This document shows, piece by piece, positions 17,412-25,344 of a stretch of 64,000 nt of DNA. Origin of the DNA: RUG11690 sp045616665 (lineage in GTDB: Bacteria > Bacteroidota > Bacteroidia > Bacteroidales > WCHB1-69); assembly GCA_045616665.1 (NCBI GenBank), contig JAZLHE010000057.1, positions 1 through 64,000 of the forward strand, read 5' to 3'. The position numbers and the translations under genes were made by a program. Under the pieces are notes generated by a model. It searched no databases, had not been told where the DNA came from, and saw nothing but the letters and a program-made list of their open reading frames with translations. Numbering within the stretch: the stretch's first letter is position 1; each line of letters starts with the position of its first letter.

Positions 17412-17454
17412 AGGATGGTAATTAATTAGTGACTTTACTTTTTTTTTGAGAATG

Positions 17455-17462
17455 CAAAAGTA
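17455..17462 (-). promoter_or_regulatory. Promoter -7 element of the protease gene
   Basis: Minus-strand TACTTTTG, 44 nt before the chosen ATG. It is divergent from the rho promoter about 55 bp away. Confidence 0.6.
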
Positions 17463-17515
17463 TAATTTTTTTTTGAATTTTTGACCAAGAATGGGCAAGT
17501 GAACAATTTTTTTTG

Positions 17516-17523
17516 TATTTTTG
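17516..17523 (+). promoter_or_regulatory. Promoter -7 element of rho
   Basis: TATTTTTG fits the TAnnTTTG consensus and leaves a leader of about 95 nt before the rho ATG. Rho genes are often autoregulated through such leaders. Confidence 0.65.
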
Positions 17524-17623
17524 CCACGTTGTTTTGTGCAACGTATAATCATTATTCGGAACAAATCACTTATGACAAAGGTGTTTGTTCTAAAATCAAA
17601 ATCATCATCATTTACTTTGAGTT

Positions 17624-19435
17624 ATGGACAACTCTCTTGAAAAAAAATCTAAAAGAAAACGCATTTCTGTAGCTGGAAATGTTCCAATTGCGACTTCAAA
17701 CGAGAAAAAAATCTCTTCCGGTTTGGTAACGGTTACCAAAAAGAAAAACAATAAAGCCAAAAAAGAATCGGAAAAAGAAGAAAATCTGCAGTCCATTTTT
17801 ACAGAAATCACGACTGAACCTACTTTAACTGATGTTATATTTCCAAGTGTGCCGAAAGATATCCAATCTCCAATGCCGGTGGAAATTCTTGGCGCAGACG
17901 CTCAGCAAGAGTTGCCTTTGGATGTGGATTTGATTGACGATAATGTGGGTATGCCTGAAAAAGCGAAAAAGGAAACTTCAAAAAACAAGGAAACCGCAAG
18001 TCCAAAGGTGAAGAAACCGAAACAAACCAATAAGAAAAATACGTCTTCTTCGAAAAAAGTTTCCTCTGAAATTTCAGCCATCAATGATATCTTGCTGGAT
18101 GACGACTCTTTCGTTGAAGGCGAAATCAATGACGAGCTGGCCGGAACAATGCAAAGTCTGGAACTCAGGGCAGATCTGCAGCCCAAAGAGACAGTGCCAT
18201 CAACCCAATCCGAAGATAAGGAAGAGGTTGCTGCCGAAGCAATATCAGAAACTGCGGAAACAAAATCCAATTCTGTTTATGAAGAACAATGGGGACTCGT
18301 GGCCGATGCCAATTTTGACGGTTCCGTTGTTTCTGAAGGTGTCTTGGAAATTAATGCGGACAATTCCTGCGGTTTTTTGCGTTCGTCAGACTATAATTAT
18401 CTATCCTCTCCTGATGATATTTATGTATCTAATTCTCAAATCAAACTCTTTGGATTAAAAAATGGTGATACAATCAAAGGCGTTATCCGACCTCCCAAAA
18501 GTGGGGAGAAGTTTTTCCCGCTTACGAAAATCGAAAAAATCAATGGTCGTAATCCGGAAGAAATTCGCGATAGAATACCGTTTGATTATTTAACGCCGAT
18601 GTTTCCCAATGAAAAGATCAAGTTGACGGGACATCCCGGTGAAACATTGAGCACAAGGGTAATAGATTTGTTTGCTCCTATCGGCAAAGGTCAGCGTGGA
18701 TTGATCGTGGCGCAGCCCAAGACGGGAAAAACGGTTTTGTTGAAATCCGTTGCCAATGCCATCGCAGCCAATCACCCGGAAATTTATTTGATTATTTTGT
18801 TGATTGATGAACGTCCTGAAGAAGTGACCGATATGCAGCGTAGTGTAAATGCGGAAGTCATTTCTTCTACTTTTGATGAACCTGCCGAACGCCACGTGCG
18901 CATTGCCAATATGGTGCTTGAAAAAGCGAAACGAATGGTGGAATGTGGTCACGATGTTTGTATTTTGCTGGACTCCATCACTCGTTTGGCGCGTGCGTTC
19001 AACACGATGGCTCCGGCTTCCGGCAAGGTCCTGTCTGGTGGTGTGGAAGCCAACGCCCTGCAGAAACCCAAACGTTTCTTCGGCGCGGCACGAAATATCG
19101 AAAACGGTGGTTCCTTGACGATTATCTCAACGGCATTGATTGAAACCGGTTCCCGTATGGACGAGGTTATTTTTGAGGAATTTAAAGGTACCGGCAATAT
19201 GGAACTGCAGCTGGATAGAAAGATCTCCAACAAGAGAATCTATCCTGCCGTGGATATCGTCGCTTCAAGTACCCGTCGTGATGATTTACTGCAGTCTCAA
19301 GAAGTGATGCAGAAAGTGTGGATTTTGCGTAATCATTTGGCCGACATGACCCCTCTGGAAGCAATGACCTTCATCAGAGACAAAATGAACCTGACCAAAA
19401 CTAATGAGGAATTTTTGGTATCGATGAATAGCTGA
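17624..19435 (+). CDS. rho: Transcription termination factor Rho with long disordered N-terminus
   Basis: 603 aa against about 420 in E. coli. Residues 1 to about 225 are low complexity: K-rich and then acidic, with many S, T, E and P. The RNA-binding OB part begins near 236 (GVLEINADNSCGFLR), followed by the ATPase with its P-loop PKTGKT (about 364-369), DERPEEVTDM, and the R-loop region LDSITRLARA. The core is complete, so it should be an active hexameric RNA translocase. Long N-terminal insertions are known in Bacteroidota, and the B. thetaiotaomicron one drives condensate formation (recalled literature). Monocistronic, ending at a strong terminator. Confidence 0.95.
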   Translation: MDNSLEKKSKRKRISVAGNVPIATSNEKKISSGLVTVTKKKNNKAKKESEKEENLQSIFTEITTEPTLTDVIFPSVPKDIQSPMPVEILGADAQQELPLDVDLIDDNVGMPEKAKKETSKNKETASPKVKKPKQTNKKNTSSSKKVSSEISAINDILLDDDSFVEGEINDELAGTMQSLELRADLQPKETVPSTQSEDKEEVAAEAISETAETKSNSVYEEQWGLVADANFDGSVVSEGVLEINADNSCGFLRSSDYNYLSSPDDIYVSNSQIKLFGLKNGDTIKGVIRPPKSGEKFFPLTKIEKINGRNPEEIRDRIPFDYLTPMFPNEKIKLTGHPGETLSTRVIDLFAPIGKGQRGLIVAQPKTGKTVLLKSVANAIAANHPEIYLIILLIDERPEEVTDMQRSVNAEVISSTFDEPAERHVRIANMVLEKAKRMVECGHDVCILLDSITRLARAFNTMAPASGKVLSGGVEANALQKPKRFFGAARNIENGGSLTIISTALIETGSRMDEVIFEEFKGTGNMELQLDRKISNKRIYPAVDIVASSTRRDDLLQSQEVMQKVWILRNHLADMTPLEAMTFIRDKMNLTKTNEEFLVSMNS

Positions 19436-19453
19436 TGCTTGAAGGTATAAGTT

Positions 19454-19491
19454 AAAAAAGGGAACATCACTGGCAGGTGTTCCCTTTTTTT
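19454..19491. terminator. Bidirectional terminator between rho and the ABC ATPase gene
   Basis: GGGAACA and TGTTCCC (19460-19466 and 19478-19484) form a stem flanked by an A-run and a seven-T run. It serves the two convergent genes. Confidence 0.9.
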
Positions 19492-19513
19492 GTATCAGAA
19501 ATAAATAATATCG

Positions 19514-20257
19514 TTATCTTGTCAGTTGGTGGAATAATTCCTCCATCTCCAAATTCGTGGTCCGTTCTTCTTGTCGTTTGAATCCCATCTGTTCAGTCAT
19601 TTTTCGTATTTCTTCAATTTTGGCATCGGCAACAATTTTACCTTTGTTGATGATGATGATACGGTCGCAAACGGCTTCCACTTCCTGCATAATATGGGTG
19701 GAAAGCAAAACGGTTTTAGTCTTGCCGTATTTCTTTATTAATTCTCGAATTTCTACCAGTTGATTGGGATCCAAGCCGGTGGTCGGTTCATCCAAAATCA
19801 AGACTTCCGGGTCGTGGATGAGGGCTTGTGCCAAACCCACACGCTGTTTGTAGCCACGTGACAACGCGCCAATCTTTTTGTGCATTTCCGGCTCCAATCC
19901 TGTCATTTTGATGACTTTTTCCACTTGTTCCTTTTTGTCTTTCAACTGATGGACGCCGGCAATGAATTCTAAAAATTCCCGAACATACATATCATAATAT
20001 AATGGGTTTGCTTCGGAAAGGTATCCGACTTTTTTACGCAATGCCAACGAATCATTCCAAATGTCACAACCACACACCGACACGTCGCCTTTAGTGGGCG
20101 GAATATATGAAGTGATGATTTTCATCATGGTCGATTTTCCCGCGCCATTTGGGCCTAAAAAGCCGACGATTTCTCCCTTGCCGATTTCAAAACTCACGTT
20201 GTCAAGGGCATATTGTGTGCCAAAAACCTTACTTACATTATGAACGGAAATGGACAT
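19514..20257 (-). CDS. ABC transporter ATP-binding protein, GldA-like
   Basis: 247 aa. Walker A GPNGAGKST (about 35-43), signature LSRGYKQR, Walker B VLILDEPT and the switch His in LLSTHIM are all intact. The overall pattern (GLDPNQLVEIR, HIMQEVEAVCDR) matches GldA, the ATPase of the GldAFG exporter linked to gliding in some Bacteroidota. However, GldA proteins run to about 300 residues, and this one lacks much of the C-terminal extension. No permease gene lies next to it, so its partner must be elsewhere. A generic ABC-2 type ATPase is the alternative. Confidence 0.8.
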   Translation of the reverse strand: MSISVHNVSKVFGTQYALDNVSFEIGKGEIVGFLGPNGAGKSTMMKIITSYIPPTKGDVSVCGCDIWNDSLALRKKVGYLSEANPLYYDMYVREFLEFIAGVHQLKDKKEQVEKVIKMTGLEPEMHKKIGALSRGYKQRVGLAQALIHDPEVLILDEPTTGLDPNQLVEIRELIKKYGKTKTVLLSTHIMQEVEAVCDRIIIINKGKIVADAKIEEIRKMTEQMGFKRQEERTTNLEMEELFHQLTR

Positions 20258-20291
20258 TTTGCTTAATTTTGGATTTTCAACTATAAAAAAG

Positions 20292-20299
20292 CAAAATTA
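20292..20299 (-). promoter_or_regulatory. Promoter -7 element of the GldA-like gene
   Basis: Minus-strand TAATTTTG, 35 nt before the ATG at 20257. Confidence 0.5.
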
Positions 20300-20396
20300 C
20301 AGAAAAATTTTGAATTATCGTTTTTTCTTAGATAGAAATACAAAAAACAATTCATAATTTTTGATTCAGGAATTAGCTGTTCAATAGTTTAAACGA

Positions 20397-21722
20397 TTAT
20401 TTGTTCGTTTTTGTTGTGTCGGAAGAATTTTTGACTTTGCTGCTTTTTGAAGAAGTTTTAGGCTTTGTCGTTTCTTGAATTTTCTCAGTTGCACTGTTTT
20501 TGCCTTCGGGATCTCCACTGCTGATTTGCATCTCGAAGCCGTTATCCTTGTTTGCCTTTATGCTGATGTTGACGTTATTGTCTTTATCTTCCAATACTTC
20601 GTAAATTTTATCTACCGCTTCATTGATATTTTCGTCATTCATTGGTTCGCTGCTTTGGTAAGAATAACTTTTGTATCCGTTTTCATCAGTGATCCATGCA
20701 TCATCTTCATAATCGTCGTTCCAATCATAATTTGTGTAGTTTGACTTGTTATAGTTATTGCCAAATTGGTCGATACTATGTTGAATCCGGTAGTCAGTAT
20801 CAAAATTTTTACCTTCCATAATGCCGAAAAAAATGATGGCGAATAAACTGATAATCCAGATAGCCAATAAAGTCCAACCCACCCATTTATGTTTGCGACC
20901 TTGGTTTCTAAAGGCGCGAACGCAAAGTACGATGATGCCAATGACCGGGCAGAGGCAAAATACGGCAACACTTGTCAGCAGAAGGATGTCGGTCAAATCG
21001 CCAAACCCCCCAGGAGTGTATGTGATTAATCCAACGAAAACGGCAATAACGCAACCTAAAAAGCAAATGCCAAAGATGATTCCAATGACAATGCCAAGGC
21101 AGATAAGCAAAAACTTGAAGATATTGCCTGCTGTGCTCTTGCTTTTAATGTAGTCGCCTGAATTTGTGTGAAAATTGTTGATATTCTCCAAGGAAGGCTC
21201 GATGCCTCGCATTTCCAACAATTGAGCCGTCGTTTTGGCTTCCGGCATGGCTATGAGAAAAATCAGGTAAATGAGTAGTCCCCAGCCAAGACTAATCAAA
21301 ATCAGTATGATGAACAAAATGCGCATCAGCACGCGGTCTATGCCGAAGTAGGCGGCGATGCCGCTAGCGACGCCCCCTATGACTTTATTTTCCGGATCGC
21401 GGTACAGTTTTCTGTATTTCTTGTCTTGGCGCTGTGGTTCCGAAAAATCGTTTTTCTCTTCGGTACTTTCGCCAAACTCTTCAGGTTTTCCAATCACTCC
21501 GATGACGTCTTCTATGTCGGAGATTTCAACGACATTCCGGTTTTTGAGTTGAGAGTTGAGCAATTCTGCCATTCTGCACTCGATGTCTCTCAAAATCTCT
21601 TCTCTCTCTTCAGCAGAAAAGCGTTTTCCTAATTCTGTCAAGTAGTTGCTCAATGCCTGGTAGGCATCTTCGTCAATGTTAAAGACAAATCCTCCTAAGT
21701 TGATATTGGTGGTCTTTTTCAT
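20397..21722 (-). CDS. PspC-domain membrane protein
   Basis: 441 aa. The N-terminal part (about 1-85) is a helical HAAS-like domain with EEREEILRDIECRMAELL. The PspC domain follows at about 100-165 (KVIGGVASGIAAYFGID, then the hydrophobic span LFIILILISLGW). Four further membrane spans lie at about 190-320, and the C-terminal tail is long, N/D/Y-rich and then K/S/T-rich. PspC proteins take part in envelope-stress responses. It is translated 4 nt downstream of a PadR repressor gene in one unit, so PadR likely controls it. Confidence 0.85.
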   Translation of the reverse strand: MKKTTNINLGGFVFNIDEDAYQALSNYLTELGKRFSAEEREEILRDIECRMAELLNSQLKNRNVVEISDIEDVIGVIGKPEEFGESTEEKNDFSEPQRQDKKYRKLYRDPENKVIGGVASGIAAYFGIDRVLMRILFIILILISLGWGLLIYLIFLIAMPEAKTTAQLLEMRGIEPSLENINNFHTNSGDYIKSKSTAGNIFKFLLICLGIVIGIIFGICFLGCVIAVFVGLITYTPGGFGDLTDILLLTSVAVFCLCPVIGIIVLCVRAFRNQGRKHKWVGWTLLAIWIISLFAIIFFGIMEGKNFDTDYRIQHSIDQFGNNYNKSNYTNYDWNDDYEDDAWITDENGYKSYSYQSSEPMNDENINEAVDKIYEVLEDKDNNVNISIKANKDNGFEMQISSGDPEGKNSATEKIQETTKPKTSSKSSKVKNSSDTTKTNK

Positions 21723-21726
21723 AGGG

Positions 21727-22065
21727 CTATATGTTTTTGTTTTTTAATAATTCAACGCCTTGGGTGATTTCAATCCAGCTTTCTTCCAATTCATTCAAGA
21801 ATTGAAAGCCCTCCGTGGTGAGTTCATAATATTTGCGTGGGGGACCTTGCAGCGATTCTTGCCACTGATAGCTGAGTATGCCGCTGCTTTTTAAGCGGGA
21901 AAGCAGTGGATACAAAGTTCCTTCAACGACGATGAGGTGCGCTTTTTTTAATTCGGTAATGATATCCGAAACATAGACGGGTTTTTGGGCAATGATCAGA
22001 AGAATGCAATATTCTAAATAACCTTTGCGCATTTGAGATTTAACGTTTTCCGCATTGATGGGCAT
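21727..22065 (-). CDS. PadR-family transcriptional repressor
   Basis: 112 aa. The start at 22065 (MPINAENVKSQMRKGYLEYC) is the normal PadR N-terminus; the 18 residues upstream are not conserved-looking. The winged helix contains LEYCILLIIAQKPVYVSDI and the wing GPPRKYYELTTEG, then a short dimerisation helix. PadR repressors release DNA on binding small ligands. It precedes a PspC-domain gene by 4 nt and is preceded by two dyads around its own -33 region, so autoregulation is likely. Confidence 0.92.
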   Translation of the reverse strand: MPINAENVKSQMRKGYLEYCILLIIAQKPVYVSDIITELKKAHLIVVEGTLYPLLSRLKSSGILSYQWQESLQGPPRKYYELTTEGFQFLNELEESWIEITQGVELLKNKNI

Positions 22066-22088
22066 AGTTTTCTTGTTTAAATTCGTGG

Positions 22089-22096
22089 CAAAAATA
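22089..22096 (-). promoter_or_regulatory. Promoter -7 element of the padR-pspC unit
   Basis: Minus-strand TATTTTTG, 23 nt before the PadR ATG. Confidence 0.6.
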
Positions 22097-22112
22097 TGCG
22101 TTTTTACAATAC

Positions 22113-22159
22113 CTTGCAATGCAAGATACTAAATATTAACATTTTTTAACATTTAGTAT
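22113..22159. promoter_or_regulatory. Candidate PadR operators
   Basis: CTTGCAATGCAAG (22113-22125) is a perfect dyad with one central base at the expected -33 position. Immediately upstream, ATACTAAAT (22126-22134) pairs exactly with ATTTAGTAT (22151-22159). Both fit a dimeric repressor blocking its own promoter. Which one PadR binds is inference. Confidence 0.6.
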
Positions 22160-22196
22160 TGTCAAAATTAAATTTCCGATTTCAAAATTTGACGGG

Positions 22197-22520
22197 GTGT
22201 GTCGTCATAGTCGAGGGTTTGTGCCTCATTTCATTCGTCCCACTCTGGATTATAAAAATTGGATTATCCTGTATAATCTTGTTGGGATCCCTTCACTCCG
22301 TTGCGCTCCACTCGGGATGACGGGTGCATTCGGAGAACATAGTGAGCAGCTGCGCAAAGTTGTCGATCAGGGTCGGTGTGTGATGCCGCCGCAATCGCGA
22401 TTACTGCGGCGACACCACGACAATATTGTTGCGTTATTACTTTCCGTTGCCGCCATTTCTTGCCCAAAGACTTGTCGTCATTCCGACGAAGCATGGCGAA
22501 GTCGGAATCTCGTTACAAGA
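22197..22520. repeat. Hairpin-rich intergenic repeat-like stretch
   Basis: No credible gene. Dyads: ATCCC/GGGAT (22287-22291 with 22314-22318), CGCCGCA with TGCGGCG (22387-22393 with 22405-22411) around AATCGCGATT, and ATTCCGAC with GTCGGAAT (22480-22487 with 22501-22508). The text resembles intergenic repeats common in Bacteroidota genomes (recalled, not searched). Confidence 0.55.
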
Positions 22521-22599
22521 CGAAAAGTGCTAATCCCTTAAAAAGATATTTTTTTACAAGACTAAAGGAAACAATCTCATTTTTATTGCTAAAAAATGT

Positions 22600-22607
22600 T
22601 ATTTTTG
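22600..22607 (+). promoter_or_regulatory. Promoter -7 element of the FISUMP lipoprotein gene
   Basis: TATTTTTG, 42 nt before the chosen start at 22650. Confidence 0.6.
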
Positions 22608-22649
22608 CAAAATAAAAACGAATATGAATCATCAAAAAATATAGAAGCT

Positions 22650-23453
22650 ATGCAAAGAAGAATGTTTGCAATTATGTCGATGGCCTTTGCCATCGTAGTG
22701 GTAATGGGTTCCTGCAAGAAGGAAAAAGTAACTACGCAGAGTGGTGATAACCCTTCTGAGGGGAACGTGGAAATACCTTCCGGAGACGAGATAATAAAGA
22801 ATGCGGTGACGGACATTGACGGTAACACCTACGATGCGGTGAAGTTGGGAGATCAGGTGTGGATGGCGGAAAACCTGCGCACGACGAAATACGCTGACGG
22901 CACTACAATACCGATGGGGAGCACCGAGTCGGATGTTGTCGCTTATCGTTATTGTCCCAATAATAACAGTGACAATGTGAGCACCTACGGTTACCTGTAC
23001 AACTGGCCGGCGGTGATGCACAACTCTTACGGCAGCGAAGACAACCCCAGCGGGGTGCAGGGCATCTGCCCCAATGGCTGGCACGTACCGAGTGATGCGG
23101 AGTGGACGCAGCTGACCGACTATGTGGGCAGCCAGAGCGAGTATGTGTGTGGTGGCGACAACAGATACATCGCCAAGGCGTTGGCCTCCACCACGGGGTG
23201 GAGCAGCAGTTCAAGCACTTGTTACCCCGGCAACAATCCTTCTGCCAACAATGCCACGGGCTTTTCTGCTGTTCCTGCGGGCAACTACAACGGCACCTAC
23301 GACTATTTCTGCGACTTCGCGATCTTTTGGTCGGCTACGCAGGGCTATAGCAACTACGCCTACTACCGCTACGTGAGCTCCTACGACGCCATAGTGGACA
23401 GGTTAAGCGGCAATAAGAACAACGGGTTTAGCGTCCGGTGTCTTCGGGACTAA
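22650..23453 (+). CDS. FISUMP-domain lipoprotein
   Basis: 267 aa. The start at 22650 gives a lipoprotein signal (MQRRMFAIMSMAF to VMGSC, lipobox Cys near 22). The Fib_succ_major (FISUMP) domain runs from about 55 to the end, with VKLGDQVWMAENLRT, CPNGWHVPSDAEW and the closing GFSVRCLRD. FISUMP proteins are numerous surface proteins in Fibrobacter and rumen or gut Bacteroidales; their function is unknown. The domain body is visibly GC-richer than the genes around it, and the gene is inserted on the opposite strand where the dcw cluster would normally continue, behind a hairpin-rich repeat stretch. Recent acquisition or paralogue movement is plausible. Confidence 0.9.
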   Translation: MQRRMFAIMSMAFAIVVVMGSCKKEKVTTQSGDNPSEGNVEIPSGDEIIKNAVTDIDGNTYDAVKLGDQVWMAENLRTTKYADGTTIPMGSTESDVVAYRYCPNNNSDNVSTYGYLYNWPAVMHNSYGSEDNPSGVQGICPNGWHVPSDAEWTQLTDYVGSQSEYVCGGDNRYIAKALASTTGWSSSSSTCYPGNNPSANNATGFSAVPAGNYNGTYDYFCDFAIFWSATQGYSNYAYYRYVSSYDAIVDRLSGNKNNGFSVRCLRD

Positions 23454-23684
23454 GTTAGGGTATAGGGTGTAGGGATTTGGGCTTAGAATTGCTTTTAGGT
23501 CACATACGGCTAATATATCCTGCGCAGCGGGCGGCGAGAGGCAAGCGCGAAGGTGCTTTAGTCAAAATGTCTTAAGACTCGCGTGCTCTTTTAATGCATT
23601 TGCTAATTCTTATTCGCACAATGGAAGCCATTGCTGCGGGAAAGGATGTGGCAGTGCGGTAACTAATTTCGTATAGGAATGTCA

Positions 23685-24770
23685 TTAACTATGAAGCTGT
23701 GCTTCAGATTTGCTGATATTGAGCAGAACACCTGTGGCTAAGCCTGCAAATAGAAGAGAGGAACCGCCGCGACTGATGAAGGGTAGGGTTTGTCCCGTTG
23801 CCGGTATGAGTCCGCAGTTAACGCCAATATGCACAAGGCCCTGACAGCAAAACCAAAAACCAATTCCCACTGCCAGCAGCGTTCCGAATGGTCCTTCGCT
23901 CTTCTTTGCAATTTGAACGGAACGGTAAAAAATTATCATATAGCACAATAAAATAACAATGCCTACTAATGCACCCAATTCTTCGGTTACACTTGTAAAA
24001 ACGTAGTCGGTGTCTTTTTCGGGAAGATTTTTGTTGATGACACCTTGTCCCGGACCGGCAGGAAGCAGCCCAGAGCGGGCAATGGCGGCTTTGGATTTGA
24101 TCATTTGGTCTCCATAACCTTCGCTGTTGTCGTTGGTAATGTAAAAGTCGCAGCGGTGCCTAAATGTGCTGGAACGACCAGAGTCGGTGCCAAAAAGGTA
24201 GATGGAACCGCAGATGGCGGTGACGGCGCAAAATAAAAGCAGGTATTTGCCAGGGACTTTGCCCAAAAACATCACGACCAGACTCGTGCTGAAAAAGATA
24301 ATGGCGGTTGACATATTGCTGAGAGCCATTCCTCCCGTAAACATCAGTACGATTCCAAATAAAATAATGAGTCCATTGCGTGACATTTCAATGCCAGAGT
24401 TAATATATGCAGTCAAGTATTTGGAAATGAAAAAGATAACTAAAAAACCGATAATGTAAAATGTTTGAAATTCGAAAGAACCTACTTGGATGCCTCTTCG
24501 TTCTTCATTGCCGAACAGGAGCGTGACGACAAGCAGTATAAAGGCGAGCAAGGCAAAGGCAGGAGCTAATTTCGACAGGGTTTTGTAGCTAATAATGTAG
24601 GTGATGAACATACTGAGAAAACATAAGCCTATAAACATCAGGTGACGAATAAAGGCGCCTACCGATTCGGCAGAACTCAATACTGCCAAAATCGAAATCA
24701 AACTTAAGAGGATGGTAATCCCCAAAATGACTTTGTCGCCCTTGAATTTAAATTTCTCTAATATGTTCAT
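23685..24770 (-). CDS. ftsW: Septal peptidoglycan glycosyltransferase FtsW (SEDS family)
   Basis: 361 aa, about ten membrane spans. SEDS signatures are present: PEKDTDYVF in the large loop (about 250-258), with the catalytic Asp region SGLLPAGPGQG just before, and PFISRGGSS near residue 330. FtsW polymerises lipid II at the septum together with a class B PBP, here encoded in the same operon. It follows the murD-like gene by 14 nt and is the last gene of the cluster. murG, murC and ftsQAZ, which normally follow in Bacteroidota, are absent here. Confidence 0.95.
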   Translation of the reverse strand: MNILEKFKFKGDKVILGITILLSLISILAVLSSAESVGAFIRHLMFIGLCFLSMFITYIISYKTLSKLAPAFALLAFILLVVTLLFGNEERRGIQVGSFEFQTFYIIGFLVIFFISKYLTAYINSGIEMSRNGLIILFGIVLMFTGGMALSNMSTAIIFFSTSLVVMFLGKVPGKYLLLFCAVTAICGSIYLFGTDSGRSSTFRHRCDFYITNDNSEGYGDQMIKSKAAIARSGLLPAGPGQGVINKNLPEKDTDYVFTSVTEELGALVGIVILLCYMIIFYRSVQIAKKSEGPFGTLLAVGIGFWFCCQGLVHIGVNCGLIPATGQTLPFISRGGSSLLFAGLATGVLLNISKSEAQLHS

Positions 24771-24784
24771 ATCGAAGATGAGTA

Positions 24785-25342
24785 TTACAGTTGAGCAACG
24801 GCTTCTTTGAATTTGTCGCCTCTTTCACGATAAGTGCGGTACATCCCGAAACTGGTAGTTCCAGGAGCAAAGAGAACTGCGTCTCCGCCTGCGGAAGCAT
24901 AAAATGAAGTGCGGACGGCGTCTTCCATATTCATTGAAAAATCGACTTCTTTCCCCAAATCAGCAAAAAAATCATATATTTCAGGATTATAAACACCTAA
25001 AATGATAATGTGCTTCACTTTTTCATTTACAATATCAATCAACTCGTCGTTGATAACTTCACGATTTTCAATACTCATAATCCACGTCGTGGGTTTGGTC
25101 ATACTTTCTAAGGCGAACCAAACGGCGTTGGCATTGGTTGAGCGTGAGTCGTTGATGAAGTCAATGTCGTTGATGGTTTTTACCAATTCCAAGTGATTGG
25201 CACTGCCTTCAAAGTCGGACATTGATTCGTTTAAGCTTTCATTACGGGCGTGAAGCAATTTTCCTGCCAAGGCGGCAGCCATGCTGGTCCTGTTGTCTGT
25301 GGTTGGAAAGTTGTTGTAACCGATGTTTTTGTTTGCTCCCAT
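24785..25342 (-). CDS. MurD-like protein reduced to the C-terminal ligase domain
   Basis: 185 aa where MurD has about 440. It aligns to the last part of Bacteroidota MurD: NRTSMAAALAGKLL, then FEGSANHLELV (HRLE in MurD), FINDSRSTNANA (NDSKATN), and a C-terminus with TTSFGMYRTYRERGD. The UDP-binding N-terminal domain and the central ATPase domain with its GKT loop are missing, and the GG.DKG loop is replaced by MSIENRE. There is no room for them: the start lies 2 nt after the mraY stop. The frame is clean and codon use is normal, so it looks maintained. It cannot be a MurD enzyme alone. It sits exactly where murD belongs, between mraY and ftsW. Confidence 0.8.
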   Translation of the reverse strand: MGANKNIGYNNFPTTDNRTSMAAALAGKLLHARNESLNESMSDFEGSANHLELVKTINDIDFINDSRSTNANAVWFALESMTKPTTWIMSIENREVINDELIDIVNEKVKHIIILGVYNPEIYDFFADLGKEVDFSMNMEDAVRTSFYASAGGDAVLFAPGTTSFGMYRTYRERGDKFKEAVAQL

Positions 25343-25344
25343 TT

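Noticed and set aside
24785..25344. Frameshift as the cause of the short murD
   Set aside because: The mraY stop lies 2 nt upstream, so no N-terminal coding sequence is present in any frame.
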